Shown: positions 1 through 9,500, counted from the first letter of the stretch. The stretch is 64,000 bases of DNA from Pseudonocardiaceae bacterium (GCA_009379845.1 WHSZ01000021.1:1-64000), one strand, 5' to 3'. Notes: generated by a model not told the origin, from the letters alone. Translations and numbers: made by a program.

Positions 1-140
1 CAACCCCATCAACACCCCCGCCGCATAACGCGACCAAAGACTCACCGGCCCGGCCAGTCACCGGCCTTCTCCTCATGCCGCAGCCCACGCAGCACCCACG
101 AATACACGTTCACCCAGCCAAGCCGACAGCAGGCGCCCAA

Positions 141-254
141 CTAGAGGGTGGGATCGGTGGAGACGGTTGTCGGTGAGGTCCCCGCACGCCGCGCCCACCG
201 TTGCAACGTCTCGCGCTCCTCAGCGGACAACACCACCCGGGTACCGGGCGTGGG
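141..254 (-). mobile_element. IS630-family transposase N-terminal remnant
   Basis: Immediately after the pyc stop codon, in the same frame on the minus strand, the DNA reads RVVLSAEERETLQRWARR and then runs into TDPTL and a TAG stop. The segment resembles the N-terminus of IS630-family transposases (typically VVLS-EER-xLxxWxRR), of which only about 25 residues remain. After that stop the frame continues to about position 42 with no match I recognise. There is no catalytic DDE region and no visible terminal inverted repeat, so this is a decayed fragment. The first 140 bases hold nothing else that I can support. Confidence 0.4.
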
Positions 255-3200
255 TCAGGAGAGGACGATGAGGAGGTCGCCGCCTTCCACTTGCTGCACG
301 GTGTTGATGGCGAGGCGTTCCACCGTGCCGGCGCTCGACGCGGTGATCGCGGCTTCCATCTTCATCGCCTCGATGGTCGCCACGGTCGCCCCGGACTCCA
401 CCGTGTCGCCCTCGCCGACCGCGAGCGTCACCACACCGGCGAACGGCGCGGCGACGTGCCCCGCGTTCGACCGGTCCGCCTTCTCCGCGACCGGCAGGTC
501 CGAGGCCACCGAATGGTCCCGCACGTGCATCGGGCGGAGCTGACCGTTCAGCGAGGACATCACGACGCGCATGCCGCGCTCGTCGGCCTCACCGATGGCT
601 TCCAGCTCGATCAGTAGACGTACCCCTGGCTCGAGGTCCACGGCGTACTCCTCGCCGGGCCGCAAACCGTAGAAGAAGTCCTTGCTCTCCAGCACGCTGG
701 TGTCCCCATACGCCTCGCGGTGCGCTTCGAATTCCTTCGTCGGCCCTGGAAACAGCAACCGGTTGAGCGCCGCGCGGCGCGAGTCGCGCAGCCCCGCGTG
801 GTCTTCCTCGGACAGCTCCTGCACCGGCTTCGGCTCGGAGCGGCCCTGCAACGCCTTGCTGCGGAACGGTTCCGGCCACCCACCCGGTGGGTCACCCAGC
901 TCGCCGCGCAGGAACCCGATTACCGAGTCCGGGATGTCGAACTTGTCCGGGTCCGCCTCGAAGTCCCGCGGTGAAACGCCGGCGCCAACCAGATGCAGCG
1001 CGAGGTCACCGACCACTTTGGACGATGGGGTGACCTTGACCAGCCGGCCGAGCATCCGGTCCGCAGCCTCGTACATCGCCTCGATGTCCTCGAACCGGTC
1101 GCCAAGGCCCAGTGCCACCGCCTGGGTGCGCAAATTGGACAGCTGCCCGCCGGGGATCTCGTGGTGATACACCCGTCCGGTCGGCGAGGAAAGCCCGGCC
1201 TCGAACGGCGCGTACACCTTGCGCACGATCTCCCAGTATGGCTCCAGCTCCCCGATCGCACCGAGATCCAGCCCGGTCGGCCTGGCACCGTAGTCGGTGG
1301 CCGCCACGATCGCGGAAAGCGGCGGCTGGGAGGTGGTACCGGCCATCGAGGCGGCCGCGCCGTCCACCGCGTCCACCCCCGCCTGCATCGCCGCGAAGTA
1401 GGTTGCCAACTGCCCGCCAGCGGTGTCGTGCGTGTGCAGGTGTACGGGCAGGTCGAATTCCTTGCGCAGCGCGGAAACCAGCGTCGCCGCAGCCGGCGCG
1501 CGCAGCAGTCCTGCCATGTCCTTGATCGCGATCACGTGCGCGCCCGCGTTCACGATCTGCTCGGCCAGCTTCAGGTAGTAGTCCAATGTGTACAGCTTCT
1601 CGGACGGATCGGACAGATCCGCCGTGTAGCACAGCGAGACTTCAGCCACCGCCGCGCCGGTCTCCCGCACGGCGGCGATCGCGGGGCGCATCTGCTCGAT
1701 GTCGTTGAGCGCGTCGAAGATCCGGAAGATGTCGATCCCGGTCCTGGTGGCCTCCTCGACGAAGGCGTGCGTGACCTTCTCCGGGTATGGCGTGTAGCCC
1801 ACGGTGTTGCGGCCACGCAACAACATCTGCAGGCAGATGTTCGGCATCGCCTTGCGCAGCGCCTCCAGCCGCTCCCACGGGTCCTCGCTGAGGAACCGCA
1901 GCGCGACGTCGTAGGTCGCTCCACCCCAGCACTCCACGGAAAGCAGCTCCGGCAGGGTGTGCGCGACCTGCGGGGCGACCGCGACGAGATCCTTGGTCCG
2001 CACCCTGGTGGCGAGCAACGACTGGTGCGCGTCCCGGAAGGTCGTATCGGTGACGCCAAGCGTGGGGCTGCTACGCAACCAACTGGCGAACCCTTCCGGC
2101 CCGAGTTCGGTGAGCTTCTGCTTCGAGCCCGCCGGCGGTTCGGCTTGCGGATCGATGGCCCGCAGCTTGCTCCGCGGCTCGATCAGCCGGGGCCGCTCCC
2201 CGTTCGGCCGGTTCACCGTAACCTCGGCGAGGTAGCTGAGCAGCCTCGTGCCGCGGTCCGCCGAGTGCCGCGCGGTGAGCAGGTGCGGGCGCTCCTCGAT
2301 GAACGACGTGGTGACCCTGCCGGCCTGGAAGTCCGGCTCGTCGAGCACGGCCTGCAGGAACGGGATATTCGTTGCCACCCCGCGAATCCGGAACTCGGCG
2401 ACGGCCCGGCGGGCGCGTTTGACCGCGGCGGGGAAATCCCGGCCTCGGCAGCTGAGCTTCACCAGCATCGAGTCGAAGTGCGCACTGATCTCGGTGCCGG
2501 CGAAGGCGGTTCCCCCGTCCAGCCGGATGCCGGATCCGCCTGGCGAGCGGTAGGCGCTGATCATCCCGGTGTCGGGGCGAAACCCGTTCGCCGGATCCTC
2601 GGTGGTGATGCGGCACTGCAGGGCGGCGCCGTGCAGGTCGATCTCGTCCTGCCGCAGCCCCAGATCGTCCAGGGTTTCCCCGGCCGCGATGCGCAGCTGG
2701 GAGTGCACAAGGTCGACGTCCGTGACCTCCTCGGTCACCGTGTGCTCCACCTGGATGCGCGGGTTCATCTCGATGAACACGTGCTGACCGCGCTCGTCGA
2801 GCAGGAACTCCACGGTGCCCGCGTTGCGGTATCCGATGTGCTTGGCGAATCGCACCGCGTCGGCGCAGATCCGCTCCCGCAACGTCGGATCGAGATTCGG
2901 CGCCGGCGCGATCTCCACCACCTTCTGATGCCGGCGTTGCAACGAGCAGTCCCGCTCGAACAGGTGGATCACATGCCCCTCGCCGTCCGCGAGGATCTGC
3001 ACCTCGATGTGCCTCGGATTGACCACCGCCTGTTCCAGGAACACCGTCGGGTCCCCGAAGGCGGACTCCGCCTCGCGCATCGCGGCCTCGATCGAGTCCC
3101 GCAACGCGTCGGGTTCCGTTACCCGCCGCATCCCTCTGCCGCCGCCGCCCGCGACCGCCTTGACGAACACCGGGTAGCCGATCTCCTCGGCGGCCGCGAG

Positions 3201-3632
3201 CAATTCGTCCACATCGGATGACGGGCTGGATGAGCCGAGCACCGGGATGCCAGACTCGCGGGCCGCAGCCACCGCCCGCGCCTTGTTCCCCGTCAACTCG
3301 AGGATCTCGGTGTTCGGCCCGACGAACGTGATACCGGCCCGATCGCAGGCGCGCGACAGCTCGGGATTTTCCGACAGGAAGCCGTAACCCGGATACACCG
3401 CGTCGGCGCCCGCCCTGTGCGCCGCGCCGACGATCTCGTCCACGGAAAGGTAAGCCCGCACCGGATGCCCCGGCTCGCCGATCTCGTAGGCCTCGTCGGC
3501 TTTCAACCGGTGCAGGGAGTTGCGGTCCTCATGCGGAAACACGGCCACGGTGCCAGCGCCCAGCTCGTAGCCGGCACGGAAGGCGCGGATGGCGATCTCG
3601 CCGCGGTTGGCAACGAGCACCTTTCGGAACAT
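255..3632 (-). CDS. pyc: Pyruvate carboxylase
   Basis: Biotin-dependent carboxylation of pyruvate to oxaloacetate in the cytoplasm, the main anaplerotic step. The 1125-residue single chain has all three parts in the usual order: an N-terminal biotin carboxylase (MFRKVLVANRGEIAIRA start, glycine-rich ATP-grasp loop AGGGGRGM, EMNPRIQVEHTVTEEVT), a central carboxyltransferase (TFRDAHQSLLATR, DIFRIFDALND, HTHDTAG), and a C-terminal biotinyl domain with EAMKMEA, the acceptor lysine being about residue 1091. The start at 3632 is chosen because MFRKVLVANRGE is the family N-terminus and an AGGAGGG box sits 8 bases upstream; the open frame reaches further to 3731 but without a ribosome site. The length matches actinobacterial Pyc. 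No operon partner is close; recG lies 265 bases upstream. Confidence 0.97.
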   Translation of the reverse strand: MFRKVLVANRGEIAIRAFRAGYELGAGTVAVFPHEDRNSLHRLKADEAYEIGEPGHPVRAYLSVDEIVGAAHRAGADAVYPGYGFLSENPELSRACDRAGITFVGPNTEILELTGNKARAVAAARESGIPVLGSSSPSSDVDELLAAAEEIGYPVFVKAVAGGGGRGMRRVTEPDALRDSIEAAMREAESAFGDPTVFLEQAVVNPRHIEVQILADGEGHVIHLFERDCSLQRRHQKVVEIAPAPNLDPTLRERICADAVRFAKHIGYRNAGTVEFLLDERGQHVFIEMNPRIQVEHTVTEEVTDVDLVHSQLRIAAGETLDDLGLRQDEIDLHGAALQCRITTEDPANGFRPDTGMISAYRSPGGSGIRLDGGTAFAGTEISAHFDSMLVKLSCRGRDFPAAVKRARRAVAEFRIRGVATNIPFLQAVLDEPDFQAGRVTTSFIEERPHLLTARHSADRGTRLLSYLAEVTVNRPNGERPRLIEPRSKLRAIDPQAEPPAGSKQKLTELGPEGFASWLRSSPTLGVTDTTFRDAHQSLLATRVRTKDLVAVAPQVAHTLPELLSVECWGGATYDVALRFLSEDPWERLEALRKAMPNICLQMLLRGRNTVGYTPYPEKVTHAFVEEATRTGIDIFRIFDALNDIEQMRPAIAAVRETGAAVAEVSLCYTADLSDPSEKLYTLDYYLKLAEQIVNAGAHVIAIKDMAGLLRAPAAATLVSALRKEFDLPVHLHTHDTAGGQLATYFAAMQAGVDAVDGAAASMAGTTSQPPLSAIVAATDYGARPTGLDLGAIGELEPYWEIVRKVYAPFEAGLSSPTGRVYHHEIPGGQLSNLRTQAVALGLGDRFEDIEAMYEAADRMLGRLVKVTPSSKVVGDLALHLVGAGVSPRDFEADPDKFDIPDSVIGFLRGELGDPPGGWPEPFRSKALQGRSEPKPVQELSEEDHAGLRDSRRAALNRLLFPGPTKEFEAHREAYGDTSVLESKDFFYGLRPGEEYAVDLEPGVRLLIELEAIGEADERGMRVVMSSLNGQLRPMHVRDHSVASDLPVAEKADRSNAGHVAAPFAGVVTLAVGEGDTVESGATVATIEAMKMEAAITASSAGTVERLAINTVQQVEGGDLLIVLS

Positions 3633-3771
3633 GCCCAGTTCCCTCCTGTCGGGTCTTTCCAGCGCTCCGGCAACGTGACACGCGTACTGCCGAAGCGCCT
3701 CAACAGAGTGCGCGGAGCGGGGTTGTCCCACTCCGCGCGAGCTCTACAGGTTTTAGGCACGTTACCGCGTT

Positions 3772-3790
3772 GCTCCCGTAAACCGGGAGC
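3772..3790 (-). terminator. Hairpin in the recG-pyc gap
   Basis: GCTCCCG and CGGGAGC form a perfect 7-bp stem with a 5-base loop, about 110 bases beyond the recG stop and 140 bases before pyc. There is no T-tract, so it may be a weak terminator or a processing hairpin. The rest of the 265-base gap shows nothing else clear. Confidence 0.35.
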
Positions 3791-3897
3791 ACCATCTCAG
3801 CCAACGGACGTTTGTCGCGGTTGACCTGCGACGAGACCCGGATCAATGGTGTGACGAACTCGACAACGACGGCGGGCTACCCCTTTTCGAGGTACCG

Positions 3898-6090
3898 CTA
3901 CACCTTCTCAAGGTAGTGGGCCCGCTCCTCGTCCACGATGTCCGCGACCATCCGCGCCAACCCTGGGTACCCGGTGAGCTCCGGATCGTCGCGGACGAAC
4001 CGTTGCGCCTCGTCCCGTGCCCGGGTGATCACATCCTCGTCGCGCAGCAAGGAGAGCATCTTCAGGCCCGAACGGCGCCCGGATTGGGACGCCCCGAGAA
4101 CGTCGCCCTCCCTGCGCAGTTCCAGATCCAGCCGGGCGAGCTCGAAACCGTCCACAGTGGACGCCACGGCGTCCAGCCGGTCACGTGCCGTTGTGCCCTC
4201 GAGCGCCTCGGTGACCAGCAGGCACAACCCGGGCGCGCTGCCCCGGCCGACCCGGCCACGTAGCTGATGCAGCTGACTCATCCCGAACCGGTCCGCGTCC
4301 ATGAGCACCATGACCGTAGCGTTCGGCACGTCCACGCCGACCTCCACCACGGTGGTGGCCACCAGCACGTCGAGCTCGCCGGCCGCGAACGCGCGCATCA
4401 CGGAATCCTTCTGGTCGGCCGGCAACCGCCCGTGCAGCACACCGATCCGAAGCCCGGAAAGCGGACCGTCCTCGAGCATCGGGGCGATGTCCGAGACGGC
4501 AAGCGGGGCGCGCCCCCGCTCTTCGTCGTCGGAAGTGTCCACTGTGTCCGGTGCGTCGTCGTCCGCGGACTCATCGCCGTCACCGATCCGAGGGCACACC
4601 ACGTACACCTGATGCCCGGCCTCGACCTCCTCGCGAATCCGCCGCCACGCGCGGTCCAGCCACGCGGGCTTCTCGGCAGCCGGCACGACGCTGGTGGAAA
4701 TCGGCGAGCGCCCGGCAGGCAGCTCGCGCAGCGAGGACGTCTCAAGGTCGCCGTACACGGTCATCGCGACGGTCCGCGGGATCGGCGTGGCGGTCATCAC
4801 CAGCACGTGCGGGCTGGCGCCGCCGCCCGCCCTCGCACGCAGCGCGTCCCGCTGCTCGACCCCGAAGCGGTGCTGCTCGTCCACCACGACCATGCCGAGG
4901 TCGGCGAAGGACACCTTGTCCTGGATCAGCGCGTGGGTGCCGACCACGATCCCGGCCGCCCCACTCGCCACGTCCAGCATCGCCTGCTTGCGTTTCGCCG
5001 CGCCCATCGATCCGGTGAGCAGCGCCACCCTGGTGGCCTGCTCGGCGCCACCCAGCTCGCCCGCCATGGCCAGGTCGCCGAGCAGTTCGGTCAGCGACCG
5101 GGCATGCTGCGCGGCGAGCACCTCGGTCGGGGCGAGCATCGCGGCCTGCCGGCCGGAGTCCACCACCTGCAGCATGGCGCGTAGCGCGACCATCGTCTTG
5201 CCGCTGCCCACCTCGCCCTGCAGCAACCGGTTCATCGGATGCTCACCGGCCAGCTCGGCCGAGACGGTGTCGCCGACCTCCCGCTGCCCCTCGGTCAGCT
5301 CGAACGGCAACCGCTGGTCGAACGAGTCCGCGATACCGCCCGGCTTCGGTGGGCAACTCGGCGCCGGCACCACCCCGGCCGATTGCCGGCGGCTGGCCAG
5401 CACTAGCTGCACGGCTAGCGCCTCGTCCCACTTCAGCCGCTTCCTGGCGTGCTCGATCTGCGCCCACTCGGCCGGCTGGTGGATCTCGTGGATCGCCCGG
5501 GAAAGGTCCGGCAGATCCAGCCGGCGCCGCAGATCCTCCGGCAGCGGATCCTCCACGCCGTCCCACTGCGGCAGCAACTGCCGCACGGCGTTCCAGATCG
5601 ACCAGGACTGCAGGTCCTTGGCCGCCGGGTAGACGGGGATCCACCCGCTGGCGAACCCGGTCACCGCATCCTCGTCCGCGTCGTCGTCGAGCAGCTTGAA
5701 CTCGGGGTGCGCGAGCTGCAAGGTGCGCTTGTACCGGGTGACCTTGCCGGCGAACAGCGCCTGCTTGCCGGGGGTGAGCCGGCCGAGCTCCTTGAACACC
5801 TTGAAGAACACGCAGGTCATGGTGCGCTCGCCGTCGGTGATCAGAACCTCGGTGAGCATCCCCTTGCGGTGCCGCATCTTCCGCTTGCTGACGTTGCGCA
5901 CCTCCGCGAGCACGGTGGCGTGCTCGCCGATCTCCAGCCCGGCGATCTTGGTGAGCTCACCGCGCTGCGCGTACCGACGCGGGTAGTGCCGCAGCAAGTC
6001 GCCAACGGTGCGGATCCGCAGCGCGTTCTCCAGCGCCTTCGCCGATCGAGCCCCGATCAGCGGGAGAAGCTTGTCGTCAAGTCCAACCAT
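3898..6090 (-). CDS. recG: ATP-dependent DNA helicase RecG
   Basis: Branch-migration helicase that reverses stalled replication forks and processes Holliday junctions. The 730-residue protein starts with the wedge/OB region (LLRHYPRRY, then the nucleic-acid-binding fold up to about residue 170) followed by superfamily 2 motor domains: Walker A LLQGEVGSGKTMVALRA, motif II VVVDEQHRFGVEQR (DEQH box), motif III TATPIPRT, and the C-terminal motor with VVEVGVDVPNATVM and QLRGRVGRG. Length is normal for the actinobacterial enzyme. An acidic insert (residues about 510-530, rich in D and E) between the two motor lobes is lineage-specific. It lies 66 bases downstream of the DAK-domain gene in the same direction, the arrangement seen in mycobacteria, so co-transcription is likely. 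Confidence 0.96.
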   Translation of the reverse strand: MVGLDDKLLPLIGARSAKALENALRIRTVGDLLRHYPRRYAQRGELTKIAGLEIGEHATVLAEVRNVSKRKMRHRKGMLTEVLITDGERTMTCVFFKVFKELGRLTPGKQALFAGKVTRYKRTLQLAHPEFKLLDDDADEDAVTGFASGWIPVYPAAKDLQSWSIWNAVRQLLPQWDGVEDPLPEDLRRRLDLPDLSRAIHEIHQPAEWAQIEHARKRLKWDEALAVQLVLASRRQSAGVVPAPSCPPKPGGIADSFDQRLPFELTEGQREVGDTVSAELAGEHPMNRLLQGEVGSGKTMVALRAMLQVVDSGRQAAMLAPTEVLAAQHARSLTELLGDLAMAGELGGAEQATRVALLTGSMGAAKRKQAMLDVASGAAGIVVGTHALIQDKVSFADLGMVVVDEQHRFGVEQRDALRARAGGGASPHVLVMTATPIPRTVAMTVYGDLETSSLRELPAGRSPISTSVVPAAEKPAWLDRAWRRIREEVEAGHQVYVVCPRIGDGDESADDDAPDTVDTSDDEERGRAPLAVSDIAPMLEDGPLSGLRIGVLHGRLPADQKDSVMRAFAAGELDVLVATTVVEVGVDVPNATVMVLMDADRFGMSQLHQLRGRVGRGSAPGLCLLVTEALEGTTARDRLDAVASTVDGFELARLDLELRREGDVLGASQSGRRSGLKMLSLLRDEDVITRARDEAQRFVRDDPELTGYPGLARMVADIVDEERAHYLEKV

Positions 6091-6121
6091 CTCGCTCCCT
6101 CAGCGCGCATTATGCCCGCTC

Positions 6122-6159
6122 GGCACGACAAGCACCGTCAGGCACGACAAGCACCGTCA
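6122..6159. repeat. 19-bp tandem duplication at the DAK gene stop
   Basis: GGCACGACAAGCACCGTCA occurs twice head to tail (6122-6140 and 6141-6159). The second copy contains the stop codon of the DAK-domain gene, so the duplication lies across its 3' end and the short spacer to recG. Confidence 0.8.
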
Positions 6160-7776
6160 CTCCACACCGAGCAGCACCAAGGCCTCCTGGCCGGCGCCCT
6201 GGTAGCACACCAGGTCGACCTCGGGGTGCTCGTCGCGCAGGTAATCCCGCAGCACCTCGACCAGCTCAGCGGTGCTCGCCGATTCGGCGCCGAGCAACAC
6301 GGTCACCAGCTCGCCGTCCGCGGTGAGCATCCGTTCCACCACGGCACACGCCGAGGTGGCGAGCGACTCCGGTCCGGCGGGACCCCCCTCGACCAGCATG
6401 ACTTCCCCGTCCACCAGCCCGAGCACGTCACCCGGCCCGCATCGGCCCACCCAGGTGAGCGCCTCGGATTCGGCGATCCGCAACTCGCCGTACCGGGTTG
6501 CCGCGGCCGCTTCGGCCATGGCCACGACGTCCTCGTTGGCCCGCCGCTGCAAGTCGTGCACCGCGAGCGCGGCGAGCCCTTGCACCGGCGATGCGCACGG
6601 CACGATCACCACGTCCTGCCCGCCGGCCTCGGCGCGCTGCGCCGCGCCAGTGGCCACCGAGCTGAGCTCCTCGTCGGCGGCAAGCACCACGACGTGCGCG
6701 GCCGAGGTGTCGCGGATCGCCTGAACGGCGTGCGCCGGATCGAACTCGTCGCCGCCCGCCACGAACGCGGCCGCGCCCTCCGCGCGAACCAGCTCGGCGA
6801 GCTCCTCGGTACGCACCACGACGAGGACCGCCCGGTCGTAGCCGAACCGCGCGGCCGGGCGGAGTTCGACCAGCGGCGTCACCGCGATCTGCCGCGGCCG
6901 CCCCGCATCGATACCGGCCTCGATCGCGGCGCCGATGTCGTCGCAATGCACATGAATCGCGTGCCGGCCGGCACCGTCGCCCGCGACCGTGACGCAGTCG
7001 CCGATCCCGGTCAGTGCCGTCCGCAAGGTGGCCAGCTCGCCGTCTCGCACGTCCTCGAGCAGGTACATCACCTCGTAGCTGCGCGATTCCGGCGGTTTCG
7101 GTTGCTCGATCGGCCGCACACCCGGCATCCGCAGCCGCCGCTCGGGGCCAAGCCAGTCGGATCCGATGTCCGTTCGCCCGGACACCACGGCGTCGAACGC
7201 GTCGAACACGGCCACCAGCCCGCGACCGCCCGCGTCGACCACGCCGGCCTCGGCGAGCACCGGCAGCTGCTCCGGGGTGCGCTCCAGCGCCTCGCCAGCC
7301 GAACGAGCGGCCCGCTCGGCCACCGCGTCCAGCTCACCCACGCCCCGCGCGGCGCCGGCCGCGGCGTGCAGCACGCTCAGGATGGTGCCCTCCGCCGGCT
7401 CGGCGACGGCACCGGTGGCAAGCTCCGCGGCCCGGTCAAGCGCGGCACTCCACCGCGGCCCGGTCACGTGCCGCTCGTCGCCCAGTTCCTCGGCGCAGCC
7501 CCGCAACAGCTGGGACAGGATCACCCCGGAGTTGCCCCGCGCCCCGGACAGCGCACCCTTGGCGAGTGCGGACAACGCCTCGCCGACGCCGGCCGGCCGG
7601 GTGCCGCGCAGCTGGTCCAGCGCGGAGCGCATAGTCTGCAGCAGGTTCGACCCGGTGTCCGAATCGGGAACCGGGTAGACGTTGATCTCATCGATATCCG
7701 CGTGCAGCTTGTCCAGCAGGTCGACGCAGGCGGTCGCCCACCGTCCGACCGCCGCCGCGTCCAACGACCGCAACAC
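6157..7776 (-). CDS. DhaL/DAK-domain protein, FakA-like fatty acid kinase
   Basis: Predicted cytoplasmic kinase of the DAK2 (DhaL) family. The N-terminal DhaL domain carries EINVYPVPDSDTGSNLLQTM, whose aspartates bind Mg-ATP in this family, and RGNSGVILSQLLRG; the C-terminal half (about residues 310-539) corresponds to the FakA-type domain. In Firmicutes FakA phosphorylates fatty acids bound to FakB (DegV family); no DegV gene is visible here, so the substrate is an inference. The longer open frame reaches 7890, but homologues begin near the LRSLD segment and the GTG at 7776 has a GGAAGG box 9 bases upstream, giving 539 residues and leaving room for the divergent rpmB promoter. It sits between rpmB and recG as in mycobacteria (Rv2974c). 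Confidence 0.85.
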   Translation of the reverse strand: MLRSLDAAAVGRWATACVDLLDKLHADIDEINVYPVPDSDTGSNLLQTMRSALDQLRGTRPAGVGEALSALAKGALSGARGNSGVILSQLLRGCAEELGDERHVTGPRWSAALDRAAELATGAVAEPAEGTILSVLHAAAGAARGVGELDAVAERAARSAGEALERTPEQLPVLAEAGVVDAGGRGLVAVFDAFDAVVSGRTDIGSDWLGPERRLRMPGVRPIEQPKPPESRSYEVMYLLEDVRDGELATLRTALTGIGDCVTVAGDGAGRHAIHVHCDDIGAAIEAGIDAGRPRQIAVTPLVELRPAARFGYDRAVLVVVRTEELAELVRAEGAAAFVAGGDEFDPAHAVQAIRDTSAAHVVVLAADEELSSVATGAAQRAEAGGQDVVIVPCASPVQGLAALAVHDLQRRANEDVVAMAEAAAATRYGELRIAESEALTWVGRCGPGDVLGLVDGEVMLVEGGPAGPESLATSACAVVERMLTADGELVTVLLGAESASTAELVEVLRDYLRDEHPEVDLVCYQGAGQEALVLLGVE

Positions 7777-7910
7777 CCGCTCTGCCCTTCCGTTGGATGA
7801 TTCCGCGAGCGTAGCGACCCGGGTTCGCCGGCCGTCCGGGTACCGGCTACGCTGGATCGAGTCCCCGGCGCTCGCCGGGAGTGTCCGCAATTCGTTAAGG
7901 AGTGTTCGAC

Positions 7911-8102
7911 GTGGCTGCCGTTTGCGACGTCTGTGGCAAGGGGCCGGGCTTCGGCAAGTCGGTCTCGCACTCGCACCGGAAGACCAACCGCCGGTGGAAC
8001 CCGAACATCCAGACGGTACACGCGAAGGTCGGCCTGTCGCAGCGCAAGCGGATGAACGTGTGCACGTCTTGCATCAAGGGCGGCAAGATCGCCAGGGGCT
8101 GA
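7911..8102 (+). CDS. rpmB: 50S ribosomal protein L28, zinc-ribbon form
   Basis: Structural protein of the large ribosomal subunit. The 63-residue product begins [32 protein letters not shown], the diagnostic L28 N-terminus. It retains CxxC at residues 5-8 and a second CxxC near residue 52 ([11 protein letters not shown]), so this is the zinc-binding paralogue that under zinc limitation is commonly replaced by a cysteine-free L28. The GTG at 7911 is chosen over an in-frame ATG 9 bases upstream because it matches the family start and has AAGGAG ahead of it. A strong intrinsic terminator follows, so it is probably transcribed alone, divergently from the DAK-domain gene. Confidence 0.95.
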   Translation: MAAVCDVCGKGPGFGKSVSHSHRKTNRRWNPNIQTVHAKVGLSQRKRMNVCTSCIKGGKIARG

Positions 8103-8142
8103 CGTCGCCGATCGGTCACCTTCCGATCGAAACTGTCGCCGA

Positions 8143-8174
8143 CCGGTACTGGCACGGACCAGTACCGGTTTTTC
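8143..8174 (+). terminator. Intrinsic terminator of rpmB
   Basis: A perfect 11-bp stem, ACCGGTACTGG and CCAGTACCGGT, with a 6-base loop is followed directly by TTTT, 40 bases past the rpmB stop. It lies in the convergent gap with ung, so it may also influence ung transcripts. Confidence 0.88.
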
Positions 8175-8178
8175 ATCG

Positions 8179-8856
8179 CTAGGGCAGTTTCCAGTCCACC
8201 GGCTCGGCGCCCTGCTCGACCAGTAGCTTGTTCGCCCTGCTGAACGGGCGCGCCCCGAAGAACCCGTTGTGCGCGGACATCGGGCTCGGATGCGCGGACT
8301 CCACGCACGGCACCCTGCCGAGCAGCGGCTTGAGGTTACGCGCGTTGCGTCCCCACAGGATCGCCACCAACGGATCGTCGCGTGCCGCGAGCGCGCGGAT
8401 CGCCTGCTCGGTGACCTCTTCCCAGCCCTTGCCCTGATGGGAGTTGGGCCGGTGCGGCTGCACGGTGAGCGCCCTGTTCAGCAGCAGCACACCGGCTTCC
8501 GTCCAGGCCGAAAGATCACCGTTGGACGGCGGCGGGTGCCCGAGATCGTCGCAGTACTCCTGGAAAATGTTGATCAGGCTCTTGGGTAGCGGACGGACGT
8601 CGGCGGCAACCGAGAAGCACAGCCCGATCGGATGGCCGGGCGTCGGGTACGGATCCTGCCCGACGATCAGCACCCGCACCGCGTGGAACGGCTGCTTGAA
8701 CGCACGCAGCACGTTCTCCCCCGCCGGCAGGTAGCTTCGGCCGGCCGCGATCTCGGCACGCAGGAAGTCCCCCATCCCGGAGATCCGGTCGGCAACGGGT
8801 TCCAGGGCGTGTGCCCAGCCTTCTTCGACGGATTCGCTCAACGGACGTGCGGCCAC
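8179..8856 (-). CDS. ung: Uracil-DNA glycosylase, family 1
   Basis: Removes uracil from DNA to start base-excision repair, important in a GC-rich genome prone to cytosine deamination. Motifs: [14 protein letters not shown] (water-activating loop, with the Asp of GQDPY), LLLNRALTV, and the Leu-loop HPSPMSA in which Met replaces the usual Leu, a common actinobacterial variant. The GTG at 8856 gives 225 residues, close to the mycobacterial enzyme; an in-frame start at 8940 would add 28 residues of Pro/Ala-rich sequence unlike the family. No strong ribosome site marks either start. It converges with rpmB across a terminator. Confidence 0.94.
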   Translation of the reverse strand: MAARPLSESVEEGWAHALEPVADRISGMGDFLRAEIAAGRSYLPAGENVLRAFKQPFHAVRVLIVGQDPYPTPGHPIGLCFSVAADVRPLPKSLINIFQEYCDDLGHPPPSNGDLSAWTEAGVLLLNRALTVQPHRPNSHQGKGWEEVTEQAIRALAARDDPLVAILWGRNARNLKPLLGRVPCVESAHPSPMSAHNGFFGARPFSRANKLLVEQGAEPVDWKLP

Positions 8857-8952
8857 GAGTGGTGAGCCTAGCGCCGCGCCCGCCGCACCCGGGGGCGCGG
8901 GGTGTGGGGTGCCGGCGATTTTGGGCGGCGGCACCCCCACCGTCCGAAAGCC

Positions 8953-9474
8953 TCAGTCCAGGCGGCGCAACTTGGCGCGGAACTGTTCGGCGTTGTCCAT
9001 ATAGCTCCGCACGATCAGCTGCACGCCCTCGATGCTGAACGAGTTGTTCTCCCGGCATCTCGCCGGCACGCCAAGTGCGATCTGGCCGCTCGGCACGTGC
9101 CCGTTGAACGAGATCACCGCACCGGCGCCGACCACCGCACCGTCTTCGACCACGGTGCCGTTCAGCACTATCGACCCGGACGCGATCAGGCAGTTTTCCC
9201 CGATCCTCGCGCCCTCGATGTGCACGGAATGTCCGACCGCGCTGGACGGGCCGACGATCGCCGGGGTCTCGGCCGTGGTGTGGATGACGGTGCCGTCCTG
9301 GATGTTGCTGCGCTCCCCGATCTCGATGTAGCCGCGATCGCCGCGCAGCACGGCCTGCGGCCACACCGACGCGTGCGCACCGAGCCGGACGTCGCCGATC
9401 ACCGTCGCGTCCGGGTGCACGTAGGCATCGGGGTGGATCTGTGGTTCCAGTTCACCTAGGGCATAGATCGGCAC
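8953..9474 (-). CDS. Gamma-carbonic-anhydrase-like hexapeptide-repeat protein
   Basis: Left-handed beta-helix protein of the gamma-carbonic anhydrase / YrdA group, 173 residues. Hexapeptide repeats run from IGDVRLG to VPARCREN. In active Cam-type enzymes three histidines from neighbouring subunits bind the metal. Here His65 (DGTVIHTT) and His82 (AVGHSVHIEG) are present, while the position of the third ligand is Glu87 and a histidine sits at 85 instead, the pattern of many YrdA/PaaY-like proteins. Whether it hydrates carbon dioxide is therefore uncertain. It is the last gene of a minus-strand group thiL, GNAT, this gene, 26 bases after the GNAT stop. Confidence 0.85.
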   Translation of the reverse strand: MPIYALGELEPQIHPDAYVHPDATVIGDVRLGAHASVWPQAVLRGDRGYIEIGERSNIQDGTVIHTTAETPAIVGPSSAVGHSVHIEGARIGENCLIASGSIVLNGTVVEDGAVVGAGAVISFNGHVPSGQIALGVPARCRENNSFSIEGVQLIVRSYMDNAEQFRAKLRRLD

Positions 9475-9500
9475 CAGCTACCTCCTTCGAGAACAGGTTC

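Noticed and set aside
993-3221. A 742-codon open frame on the plus strand opposite pyc
   Set aside because: It is fully antisense to a clear pyruvate carboxylase. In this GC-rich DNA the opposite strand is often free of stop codons; its translation has no recognisable domain.
5449-7800. A 783-codon open frame on the plus strand opposite recG and the DAK gene
   Set aside because: It spans two real minus-strand genes and the gap between them, and its composition (His, Arg, Gln, Gly) is typical of a shadow frame.
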